Of a stretch of 64,000 bases of DNA, positions 24,852-32,557 are shown piece by piece (the first letter of the stretch is position 1; every line of letters starts with the position of its first letter). The DNA is taken from NCBI GenBank assembly GCA_017447875.1, contig JAFSMP010000042.1:1-64000 (forward strand). The letters are read 5' to 3'. This stretch comes from Paludibacteraceae bacterium (GTDB lineage Bacteria; Bacteroidota; Bacteroidia; Bacteroidales; Paludibacteraceae). The notes under the pieces are model-generated. The model was not told the origin of the DNA. It ran no database searches and worked only from the letters and a program-made list of their open reading frames with translations. The translations under genes and the position numbers were made by a program.

Positions 24852-26120
24852 TCAGTATATCTCGACGATCTCGCGTTTGACGCGATGGGTGATGCTGGTT
24901 TTGGGCATAGGGGTGACACCCTCCGTCTCCAGCTCCGTCACGCGTTGCGTCGCTTGGATGATCAACGGGATGGCTGTATTCTTGCTGCCGATAATATCGG
25001 CAAAGGTAACCATATTCTTCTCCAGCGTATAGACCTGTTTGTTCCGACGCTGGTAGATCGTGTTGTATGCGACCGAACCGTTCATCTTCCTCAGGCGGAA
25101 CTTATCAATACGCTTGTTGTCCATATTCAGCAGATTGAGCATCTGCAGTTGGTCGGCATTGAGTTTGACGCCGAAGGGGATGGTGATCTTCACGTCCATG
25201 TGCTCCGAGAAACGCCGTACGGCATAGGTGCGCGAATCGACGATATAATGGCGTTTGACGGTGACTTTAAAGCACCCGAGGTATTTGTTGATCTTCTCCG
25301 TATAGGTCAGCACCGTCTCTCCTTCGGACTCATTGCTGACGGACCAATGCTTGAGATCATTCATCTCCTGCTCGAAGTCATAGCGCATGTTGCCCCAAGA
25401 GAAGAGCGCCTTATGTACCACCACGCCGCTATCGACGGCATTGGCGGCCTTATGCAGGAAATTAGCCGGTGCGCCTACGGGATTCTTCGTTTTCTTCTCG
25501 ATACGCTCCAGCACCTCGCCGGACATCAGTTCGTTGGCTTGTGCCCGTTTCTCGGCATCGAAGAAACGCTTGCAGTACTTACCTTGAAACTGTACGGAGT
25601 CCAGTCCGTTCTTACCGGCCTCGGGCATAACGACGATGTTCGCGATCATCTGCTCCATGCCCCAGGTGTTACCCTCCGATAACATACGCACGTCGCTCAC
25701 GATCTGGTAACGGGCGTTATTATCCGGAAACTCCTCTTCCAACTTCAGATACACCGCATGCAGCAGCACCGCCATCTGCTTGCGTTTATTCTTCTGCTTG
25801 CTGGCTTTGGCTGCCACGACGGTCTCTTCGAGCGCTATCGGTTGCTCATGCAGCACGACGGTCATGACCGTATCTTCGTTGGCCAACAGTATCTCGCCGA
25901 ACACCTCCCGTTTCTCATATCCGATACAACTGATGATCACTTTCTCCTCGGACGTCAGGTCGGTCTGGAAAGAGAAGTAACCGTCATTGTTCGTCGCTGT
26001 ACCGGTCTGCGGTTGCGATACCGGATAGACCGTAGCGTAAGGCACTGGTTCGCCGTTCTGGTCCACCACGCGTCCTACGTAACTCGATACTAGCGCCAAT
26101 ATGAATAACAGGGTCTTCAT
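24852..26120 (-). CDS. CarboxypepD_reg-like domain envelope protein
   Basis: Predicted protein of 422 residues. Signal peptide MKTLLFILALVSSYVG, then a carboxypeptidase-regulatory-like beta-sandwich (GRVVDQNGEPVPYATVYPV, DGYFSFQT, KVIISCIGYEKREV) of the type that precedes TonB receptors. No plug or barrel follows. Instead there are about 320 residues of a family common in Bacteroidota and of unknown function. It probably sits in the outer membrane or periplasm. It has its own promoter at 26143. The tRNA-Gly/rnpB pair follows 113 bases downstream. Confidence 0.8.
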   Translation of the reverse strand: MKTLLFILALVSSYVGRVVDQNGEPVPYATVYPVSQPQTGTATNNDGYFSFQTDLTSEEKVIISCIGYEKREVFGEILLANEDTVMTVVLHEQPIALEETVVAAKASKQKNKRKQMAVLLHAVYLKLEEEFPDNNARYQIVSDVRMLSEGNTWGMEQMIANIVVMPEAGKNGLDSVQFQGKYCKRFFDAEKRAQANELMSGEVLERIEKKTKNPVGAPANFLHKAANAVDSGVVVHKALFSWGNMRYDFEQEMNDLKHWSVSNESEGETVLTYTEKINKYLGCFKVTVKRHYIVDSRTYAVRRFSEHMDVKITIPFGVKLNADQLQMLNLLNMDNKRIDKFRLRKMNGSVAYNTIYQRRNKQVYTLEKNMVTFADIIGSKNTAIPLIIQATQRVTELETEGVTPMPKTSITHRVKREIVEIY

Positions 26121-26142
26121 GCTCGTACCTTTGAATCGACTG

Positions 26143-26173
26143 CAAAGGTACTACTTTTTTTTGACATACACAA
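26143..26173 (-). promoter_or_regulatory. promoter of the CarboxypepD_reg gene
   Basis: Minus strand: TTGTGTATGTC -33 region (TTG at 26171-26173), 20 bp, -7 TACCTTTG (26143-26150). It touches the preceding terminator. Confidence 0.7.
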
Positions 26174-26204
26174 AAAAATCCGCACAAAAATGCGGATTTT
26201 TTTT
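26172..26204 (-). terminator. terminator of the cobalamin-uptake operon
   Basis: Stem of 13 bp (AAAAAAATCCGCA 26172-26184 with 26191-26203), loop CAAAAA, with T/A runs on both sides, so active in both directions. It lies 17 bases after the DUF4465 stop. Confidence 0.85.
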
Positions 26205-26220
26205 AATTTAGGGGTGTTTT

Positions 26221-27015
26221 TCAAAGTTCAACACCCATTACGTTGTACATCTTACCGTCACGAACGATGATAACCTGACCGTTGCGGATCATCTTGGTAG
26301 CCTTAATCTCAGCCTTGGTATTGGTGATTGCCTCCACCGGAGCGGTAGCACCGATATTGTCGATACAGAAATACGTCGGAGTCAATACGCCATAATCATT
26401 AGCACGGCTACCACTGAAAGCGAATGTCAGTTCATCGATCTCACCCAGCGAGCTGAGGTCCACGTAGGTCCATTTGTCCATGATGTTGGTGCCTTCTGCC
26501 AAATCAACAAACACTCTTGCGTTCACACCCACACCATTCAACTTAGCGTAAACGATCAGCGTGAAATAATCGGTCTCACCAAACGGTTCACCGGCCATTG
26601 CATCACCGTACTTCATCGAGTTGTACGCATAGTTGTTGTTGCAAACAAACATACCCGGAACTACTGCTGCTTCGTTCAGTTTGATGCTGTTCGGAATCCA
26701 TCCATCCTCGTACCATACGGCATAGTTCTGGCCTTCGTATGCACCACCTGCAATCGACTTGTTAGCATCCTGAAGACCACCGAAAACCGTGTCAGAGTGG
26801 CTGGAGATAACAGCACCGGCAACAGAGCTACCGCTGTAAGAAACGGTCTCTTGGAGACTGAAACTACCGCTCTCGAAAAAAACGGTCGTGTCATTAGCGA
26901 ACTTTAACTCCTGTTCAGCTGCGAGGTTAATGTTCTCGAAATCTGCTACTTGCAGATCAGCATACATTGCGGCACTCATCATAGCTGCCGCTGCAAAAAG
27001 GAAAACTTTTTTCAT
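26221..27015 (-). CDS. DUF4465 family secreted protein, cobalamin locus
   Basis: Predicted protein of 264 residues with signal peptide MKKVFLFAAAAMMSAAMYA (no lipobox). The same family marks as the 20612 gene: AGGAYEGQNYAVWYEDG, GMFVCNNNYAYNSMKYGD and FSGSRANDYGVLTPTYFCIDN. It ends with the tail AEIKATKMIRNGQVIIV-type sequence typical of Bacteroidales secreted proteins, suggesting surface delivery. It is third in the riboswitch-controlled operon after BtuB- and BtuG-like genes. The likely role is corrinoid capture (BtuH-like), an inference from context. Confidence 0.82.
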   Translation of the reverse strand: MKKVFLFAAAAMMSAAMYADLQVADFENINLAAEQELKFANDTTVFFESGSFSLQETVSYSGSSVAGAVISSHSDTVFGGLQDANKSIAGGAYEGQNYAVWYEDGWIPNSIKLNEAAVVPGMFVCNNNYAYNSMKYGDAMAGEPFGETDYFTLIVYAKLNGVGVNARVFVDLAEGTNIMDKWTYVDLSSLGEIDELTFAFSGSRANDYGVLTPTYFCIDNIGATAPVEAITNTKAEIKATKMIRNGQVIIVRDGKMYNVMGVEL

Positions 27016-27048
27016 ACTGTTTTTTGTTTTTAATTGTTAATAAATACG

Positions 27049-28932
27049 TTAATTATTGATGTGTAAATCAATAGCTCCTGTTATCTCGGTACTGATCTCC
27101 CCGGTAGGATCGTTGATCTCATCGACGGCGGTATAGACCCGCACAAAATCGACGGAAGGCAGCGTGACGGGCAGGCCGTTGGCATCCACCGCCCATGCTA
27201 TATCGAACGACGTACCGTCTTTATCCTTATTGGGTTTATTATCCACGTACCCGTATTCGAGGATGCGCTGCACGACCTGTCCGCTGATTTTCTCGGTTTG
27301 CGACGGCAGTTTGGCACCGTACAGCGTATATTCGTCCGCCGTGATCCATTGCGGGTAATACGGTTGGTTATGGTAGGGGTTTTGCAGCGTATCACCGGCA
27401 CGGGTATAGGTACGGGAATAATGATGATCGGTGAGCGGGTCGTCATAGAGACAGCCTTTGAGTTCGTACCAGGTGTCATCGGGCAGTCCGTTGCCGTTCT
27501 CATCGCGGCAGACAAGCACGATACCGGGTTCTGAACTGCCGTAGGTCTCATTACCGCTCATCTTGTACGCGTTGCCCAGGATCTGGATATCGCGTCCTTC
27601 GAGGTTCTCCACCGGATGGTCAAAACCGAAGGTGATATACCCACCCCAGCCTCCTAAGCAAACCATACCTCCGGCGTTGTTGGCGATCGCCTGTTCACAT
27701 TTGCGGCACATTGCTTGGGCATCATCGCCGGTCTCGTATTTGGGTAACATATTAACGAACTGCCCCATACCCGGCAGGTACTCATAGACACGGCTGATGT
27801 ATGCGGACTGAGGCGTGACGGTGTCAGTCGTATCCGTATGCATCGCTTCACCTACGCGGCATAAGTGACCCGGGATGTCTCCCGTCAGCGCCTGCCAACG
27901 TTCACGTCCGTCGTACGCATAACAATGCAATACACCGGATGAGACATAGTTCTTGGCATCGGTGACGTAGAATGCATCGGCGGTGGCCAAGAGGCCGTAA
28001 GGGGTCTCAAAGGAGGAAAGGTGATAGGTGACAGGTGATAGGTTATAGTTGATCGTCGAATACACCTTCAGTTCCTTATTCTCGTTATCGAGAATATAGG
28101 CATGGGTTCCTTGGATCGATATGTTCGCACAAGGAGTCTGAATACGCGGACCTCCGACGACTACTACCTGCGGCTTGATATCCTTGTAGTTTCCTTGGCT
28201 GCAGACCCAGAGGTGCCCCTGTTCATCTGCCCGCACACGGGTTGGGTTGATGCCTACGGTGATCTTCTGTATCTCCGTAAAGGAGGTAAGGTCGATGACC
28301 GAGAGAGTCGAGTCATAACGGTTGGTGAGGTACCCTCCGGAATTGGTCACATAGAGTTTGTCATCCAGGATACAGAGTTCATCGGGTTGATGGCCGACTT
28401 TGACTTCCCGGGTGATGGTCAGGGTGGCGGTATCGACCTCGAAGACCGAACCCAGGAGTTCCGGATCGGCTATCGAGCCCACATAAGCGCTGACGTACAT
28501 CTTATTTCCATGAAAAGCAAGGTAACGACAGTTGGGGATATCCACCTGCCCGATATGCCGCGCCTGCAGGTCCATGACCTCCACCTTATGGGAACAGTTG
28601 ATGACGGCATAGAGACGGGAACCGTAGGTTTGGATGTCGTTGCCCACATCGCCTAACTCCTTGACTTGCTTCGGATTCTGTGCCCCGTACCAGTTGGAGT
28701 AATAGGTGCCGGTCTCCAGATTCATATAGTCCAAGCGGGCTTTATTGGCACCCATGTTTCCTTCGCAGAGCACGTATAACCCACCCTGCTGCACCTCGTC
28801 GGTGACGTCGGTCGGGATCGTCGGATAGACGACCTCGTCCTTGCGGCAGGACCATAGGAGTACACATACCAAAATGGTAAATGGTAAATGGTAACTGGTA
28901 AATGGTTTTAGTATTTGAAAGCGAGTGTGCAT
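27049..28932 (-). CDS. BtuG-like beta-propeller surface lipoprotein with C-terminal extension
   Basis: Predicted protein of 627 residues. Lipoprotein signal ends at LLWSCRKDE. Residues about 45-345 are a YncE-like seven-bladed propeller (YVLCEGNMGANKARLDYMN, QPDELCILDDKLYVTNSGGY, INPTRVRADEQGHLWVCSQG), as in BtuG, the surface protein that captures cobalamin and hands it to BtuB. A second domain of about 250 residues follows (SAYISRVYEYLPGMGQF, GGWGGYITFGFDHPVEN), function unknown. The region before the lipobox is encoded by a heptamer array, and a second array lies between propeller blades. The start overlaps the end of the receptor gene by 25 bases. Confidence 0.75.
   Translation of the reverse strand: MHTRFQILKPFTSYHLPFTILVCVLLWSCRKDEVVYPTIPTDVTDEVQQGGLYVLCEGNMGANKARLDYMNLETGTYYSNWYGAQNPKQVKELGDVGNDIQTYGSRLYAVINCSHKVEVMDLQARHIGQVDIPNCRYLAFHGNKMYVSAYVGSIADPELLGSVFEVDTATLTITREVKVGHQPDELCILDDKLYVTNSGGYLTNRYDSTLSVIDLTSFTEIQKITVGINPTRVRADEQGHLWVCSQGNYKDIKPQVVVVGGPRIQTPCANISIQGTHAYILDNENKELKVYSTINYNLSPVTYHLSSFETPYGLLATADAFYVTDAKNYVSSGVLHCYAYDGRERWQALTGDIPGHLCRVGEAMHTDTTDTVTPQSAYISRVYEYLPGMGQFVNMLPKYETGDDAQAMCRKCEQAIANNAGGMVCLGGWGGYITFGFDHPVENLEGRDIQILGNAYKMSGNETYGSSEPGIVLVCRDENGNGLPDDTWYELKGCLYDDPLTDHHYSRTYTRAGDTLQNPYHNQPYYPQWITADEYTLYGAKLPSQTEKISGQVVQRILEYGYVDNKPNKDKDGTSFDIAWAVDANGLPVTLPSVDFVRVYTAVDEINDPTGEISTEITGAIDLHINN
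28019..28053. repeat. heptamer array (AGGTGAT type) inside the BtuG-like gene
   Basis: Units AGGTGAT, AGGTGAC, AGGTGAT, AGGTTAT, AGTTGAT, in frame between propeller blades (peptide NYNLSPVTYHLSS). Confidence 0.85.
28874..28908. repeat. heptamer array (ATGGTAA type) at the BtuB-like/BtuG-like junction
   Basis: Units ATGGTAA three times, CTGGTAA, ATGGTTT. It encodes part of the signal peptide of the BtuG-like protein (FTSYHLPFTI) and touches the receptor stop codon. The unit is the same as in the mltG/usp array. Confidence 0.85.
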
Positions 28933-30932
28933 CTGATGTTTTGTTTAGGCATCGGGTAGTTCTGTATGACTTCATAGTCCTGCCCGAGCAGGTTATTGAT
29001 TTCCAGATCGGCCTTGAGCCGGTAGCGTGCTATACCCCATTCTCCGTACAGCGACAGGTCATGGGTGTACCAAGGCTGGACGTAGTTATAGACCGTGTTC
29101 TGCTGTTGACTATAGCGTTCACCGACATAGATGAAGGAGTAGTTGAATCCGTAATGGTCACCACGGCGGGCGGTCCATTCGAGACCCAGCACCGCGCTAC
29201 CGCTATGCCGCGGGATATAAGGGATCTGATCCTTGTAATAGGTGTCGTTCGGGTTGGTGACATCGATCGCGGTCTGGTAGGTATAGTTCAAGCGGGTACG
29301 GAGCACGAAGCGCAAAGGCAGGTAGAACGACATATCCGCTTTGGCATCGACGCCGTTGATCTTGACGGTACCTAAGTTGAGCATCGTCCAGCGAAACTGC
29401 TGTCCCTTCGGATAAGCGATGATCTTGTCGGTGACTCTATTGTAGTAGTACGAAGCCGAGAAACTCAGGTCATATTTCTTATCCGTCTTACGGTAGGCCA
29501 GTTCAACGCTGTGTTGGCGGGCTAATTCCGGACGGAGGTCTGCATTACCTAAATCGGTGTAATAGAGATCATTGAAGGTCGGATAGCGGTAACTCTGCTT
29601 GTAGAACGCGTTGAGACTGAGGTCGATCTTCGGATACGGCCGGAAGGAGACGAAAACACCGGGGGTGAATTTAGGTTTGGTGATTGGTGATTGGTGATTG
29701 GTGATTTGGGTCATGAGTACGGACGCCTGGAGGCGCAGGTACTCTTGGACATTGAAGGCGGTAGCGGCGCTGAGCCAATGACTGTAGCGGTCAAAATGCT
29801 CGACGGACTCGTCCAGGAGCAGGTTTTGTTTATCCAGCACATTGTACTGAAAATCATACGCCACGGACAGGTCCCACCAGTTGAAGACCTGTATCTTGTT
29901 GGCGAAAGAGAGGTAGGCTTCTTCCTGCAGGTACTCGTTATTCGACGGCAGCAGTTTGACGTCGTAGTTCTTGTAGTGGGTAAAGTCGTTCGCCCATTTG
30001 GCGAGCAGACGGGTGCTCCAGCGGTTGAACCACTCGTCCTGCCATTCGGCTTGGACGAAGGTGTTGCGGTCCCAGAGTCGTTCACCGTTGCGCCACACGT
30101 TATTGACGATCGCGCCCGGTATACCACGTTCCGACCAGTAGTTATAGGCATGGATACGGAAGAAACCGGTGTTGCTGTAATAGTCGTGCAGACCCATCTC
30201 CACCCGCACGGCGTTCACGTCGCCGTTATGCCGCACAGCGGTGGTATCATACGCCGTCTCACCGTCCGGTAGCACACGCTTGTAGCGGAACTTATACTTA
30301 CCGTTGGCGTACAGGTACTCGGCATCGAAAGTAAAAGAGAGGGTCTCGGACAGTTTGACATCAACGCCTATGTTCGGATTGGCCAAGCCGAAGGAACCGA
30401 AGCGCATTTGCGCGTGTACGTGCGTACGCTCGCCTGATTTAAAATAAGGTCTGCGGGTGGTGAGGTAAATATTTCCTGCGGCACCGAACTCTCGTGCGGA
30501 CTGGAAGATATCGGACTTCTGCCCATGGAAGAGCTGTATCTGCTCCATGTTATCGAGCGAGAAACGTCCCAGGTCCACCTGTCCGTTCTGGGCGTTTCCC
30601 AACTGGACACCGTTATAAAAGACGGCCGTATGCTGGCTACCCATCGAGCGGACGTTGATAGTCTTGATACCTCCTACTCCGCCGTAGTCCTTGAGTTGTA
30701 CGCCTGCGAAATAGCGCAAGGCATCGGCTACGGAGAGGGCTGCCAGACGTTGCAGTTCTTCCCCTTTGAGCGTCTGCGGAACGATGATGTCTTTGGTTAA
30801 GGCCCGCGCAGAAACCTCCACCTCTTCTATTTGGAAGAGGCGGTATAACGAGTCCTGCTCTGCTTCGTTGATCGCGAAGACAGTGCCTGCACAGAGTGCC
30901 AAAAACAGTATGAGTATGCTTCGTCTTTTCAT
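28908..30932 (-). CDS. btuB: TonB-dependent outer-membrane receptor, BtuB-like
   Basis: Predicted protein of 674 residues. Signal peptide MKRRSILILFLALCAGTVFA. The plug domain has VSARALTKDIIVPQTLKGEEL, IKTINVRSMGSQHTAVFYNG and FGAAGNIYLTTRRP; a beta-barrel follows, ending in the aromatic residue (CTLAFKY). The family includes BtuB and other small-ligand receptors. The cobalamin riboswitch directly upstream and the BtuG-like and DUF4465 partners point to cobalamin or corrinoid uptake. A heptamer array in frame (QITNHQSPITKPK) lies at an apparent extracellular loop. Confidence 0.85.
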   Translation of the reverse strand: MKRRSILILFLALCAGTVFAINEAEQDSLYRLFQIEEVEVSARALTKDIIVPQTLKGEELQRLAALSVADALRYFAGVQLKDYGGVGGIKTINVRSMGSQHTAVFYNGVQLGNAQNGQVDLGRFSLDNMEQIQLFHGQKSDIFQSAREFGAAGNIYLTTRRPYFKSGERTHVHAQMRFGSFGLANPNIGVDVKLSETLSFTFDAEYLYANGKYKFRYKRVLPDGETAYDTTAVRHNGDVNAVRVEMGLHDYYSNTGFFRIHAYNYWSERGIPGAIVNNVWRNGERLWDRNTFVQAEWQDEWFNRWSTRLLAKWANDFTHYKNYDVKLLPSNNEYLQEEAYLSFANKIQVFNWWDLSVAYDFQYNVLDKQNLLLDESVEHFDRYSHWLSAATAFNVQEYLRLQASVLMTQITNHQSPITKPKFTPGVFVSFRPYPKIDLSLNAFYKQSYRYPTFNDLYYTDLGNADLRPELARQHSVELAYRKTDKKYDLSFSASYYYNRVTDKIIAYPKGQQFRWTMLNLGTVKINGVDAKADMSFYLPLRFVLRTRLNYTYQTAIDVTNPNDTYYKDQIPYIPRHSGSAVLGLEWTARRGDHYGFNYSFIYVGERYSQQQNTVYNYVQPWYTHDLSLYGEWGIARYRLKADLEINNLLGQDYEVIQNYPMPKQNIRCTLAFKY
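29677..29704. repeat. heptamer array (TTGGTGA type) inside the BtuB-like gene
   Basis: Four perfect TTGGTGA units followed by TTTGGGT, in frame; peptide TNHQSPIT. Confidence 0.9.
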
Positions 30933-30936
30933 TGTT

Positions 30937-31050
30937 CGTCCTATAACCAGGAGGACTCATCAATCGTACAAAGAGGGAAGCGATCTGGCTTAGGTCGTGA
31001 GACCATCACAGTTGCCGGTCAGCCCGGGATTTGCACCCGTGTTCTCTTAC
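30937..31050 (-). promoter_or_regulatory. cobalamin riboswitch
   Basis: The minus-strand leader between the DUF1846 stop (31052) and the receptor ATG (30932) has the cobalamin aptamer core: GGGTGCAAATCCCGGGCTG, then ACCGGCAACTGTGATGG, then AAGCCAGAT (B12 box region). A final hairpin GTCCT...AGGAC (near 30939-30957), whose loop could form the L5-L13 kissing pair, sits 7 bases before the ATG. No poly-U terminator follows, so control is probably at translation start. No Bacteroidota promoter is visible between DUF1846 and the aptamer. Confidence 0.88.
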
Positions 31051-31051
31051 C

Positions 31052-32530
31052 CTATTTGCGTGCGGGATCGGTCGTGAGATCGATGCCTAATTTCTTAAAT
31101 GTTCTCCAATCTACTTCTTTGAGCATGACGGTCGAGTGCGCCTGGCAACCCTTGAGTTGCGGCAGCGTGTCGAGTGCCTTACGGCAGTTCTCGTCATGCA
31201 GCGACAGTACGGAAAGGGCTACGAGCACCTCGTCCGTATGCAGTCGCGGGTTTTGTCCATGCAGATAACTGATCTTCGTTTTCTGGATGGGTTCGATGAT
31301 ATTCTCCGGAATCAGGCGCACCGCATGGTCGATGCCTGCCAGTTCCTTCATCGCGTTCAGTAACAGCGCCGCTGAAGAGCCGAGCAGTTGTCCGGCTTCG
31401 GCGGTGATGATCTTGCCGTTCGGCAGTTCGATAGCGGCTGCATGGGCAAAGGCTCCGTCATGCATGGCACCGGTAAGGGCGCGACGTTCCCGAGCAGCTA
31501 CGGTGGTGCGGCGATACGCGGTGTTGATACCTACCTGCTGCTGCAAGAGGGCTAACTTCTTCACCTCCGCATCGTTGCACTTGCCGTTAGCCAGATGGCA
31601 CAGCGCCTGAAAATAACGCCGTATGATCTCCTGCTTGCTGGCTTCCCGTACAGCATCGTCATCGCTGATGCAGAAACCCACCATGTTCACGCCCATGTCG
31701 GTAGGTGAATGGTACGGACTCTTGCCGTAAATCGAAGTGAACAGTGCATCCAGCACCGGGTATATCTCGATATCGCGGTTATAGTTGACAGCCGTCTTAC
31801 CGGTAGCTTCCAGATGGAAGGGATCGATCATATTGACGTCATTGAGGTCTGCCGTAGCGGCTTCGTAGGCTACGTTGAGCGGATGCTTGAGCGGCAGGTT
31901 CCACACCGGGAAAGTCTCGAACTTGGCGTAGCCGGCTTCCTTGCCCCGTGCATGCTCGTTGTACAGCTGACTCAGACAAACCGCCATCTTACCGCTACCG
32001 GGACCCGGAGCCGTGACGACAACGAGCGGACGCTTGGTCTCGATATAATCATTGCGTCCGAAGCCGTCTTCCGAAGCGATCAGGTCCACGTTATGCGGGT
32101 AGCCCTCGATGGTATAATGGTAATACACGCGTATGTCCTTACGCTCCAGACGTTGGCGATAGGCATCCGCCGAACGTTGGCCGGAATAGTGGGTGATCAC
32201 CACCGAAGAAACCAGGAATCCGCGTTTAGCAAACTCTTCGCGCAAGCGCAGCACGTCTTCGTCATAGGTGATACCCAAGTCCTGGCGGATCTTATTGCGC
32301 TCGATATCGAGGGCGGAGATGACGATGACGATCTCCAAGGAGTCACGCAGTTGGGTAAGCATCTGCAGCTTACTGTCCGGCATGAAACCCGGCAGCACCC
32401 TACTCGCGTGCAGATCATCGAAGAGCTTACCGCCTAACTCAAGGTACAGCTTGTTACCAAACTGCGCAATGCGTTCGCGGATGTGCTCCGACTGAATGCG
32501 GATATATTTGTCGTTATCAAAAGGAGTCAT
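31052..32530 (-). CDS. DUF1846 family protein
   Basis: Predicted protein of 492 residues, close to the family's usual length (about 500). Recognisable family stretches: LELGGKLFDDLHASRVLPGF near the N-terminus, VVTAPGPGSGKMAVCLSQLY in the middle and the end VDWRTFKKLGIDLT. The function is unknown; the glycine-rich stretch suggests nucleotide or phosphate binding, without proof. Cytoplasmic. It sits between the capsule-export genes and the cobalamin riboswitch and starts inside a heptamer array that also forms the wzc stop. Confidence 0.9.
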   Translation of the reverse strand: MTPFDNDKYIRIQSEHIRERIAQFGNKLYLELGGKLFDDLHASRVLPGFMPDSKLQMLTQLRDSLEIVIVISALDIERNKIRQDLGITYDEDVLRLREEFAKRGFLVSSVVITHYSGQRSADAYRQRLERKDIRVYYHYTIEGYPHNVDLIASEDGFGRNDYIETKRPLVVVTAPGPGSGKMAVCLSQLYNEHARGKEAGYAKFETFPVWNLPLKHPLNVAYEAATADLNDVNMIDPFHLEATGKTAVNYNRDIEIYPVLDALFTSIYGKSPYHSPTDMGVNMVGFCISDDDAVREASKQEIIRRYFQALCHLANGKCNDAEVKKLALLQQQVGINTAYRRTTVAARERRALTGAMHDGAFAHAAAIELPNGKIITAEAGQLLGSSAALLLNAMKELAGIDHAVRLIPENIIEPIQKTKISYLHGQNPRLHTDEVLVALSVLSLHDENCRKALDTLPQLKGCQAHSTVMLKEVDWRTFKKLGIDLTTDPARK

Positions 32531-32557
32531 ACCTTTAACCTATAACCTTTAACCTTT
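32530..32557. repeat. heptamer array (AACCTTT type) at the wzc/DUF1846 junction
   Basis: Units TACCTTT, AACCTAT, AACCTTT, AACCTTT. It covers the wzc stop (32549-32551) and reaches the DUF1846 start codon. Confidence 0.85.

Noticed and set aside
24672-25682. 336-codon plus-strand frame crossing tRNA-Gly
   Set aside because: It runs through the antisense of a tRNA and of the CarboxypepD_reg gene; coding is not credible.
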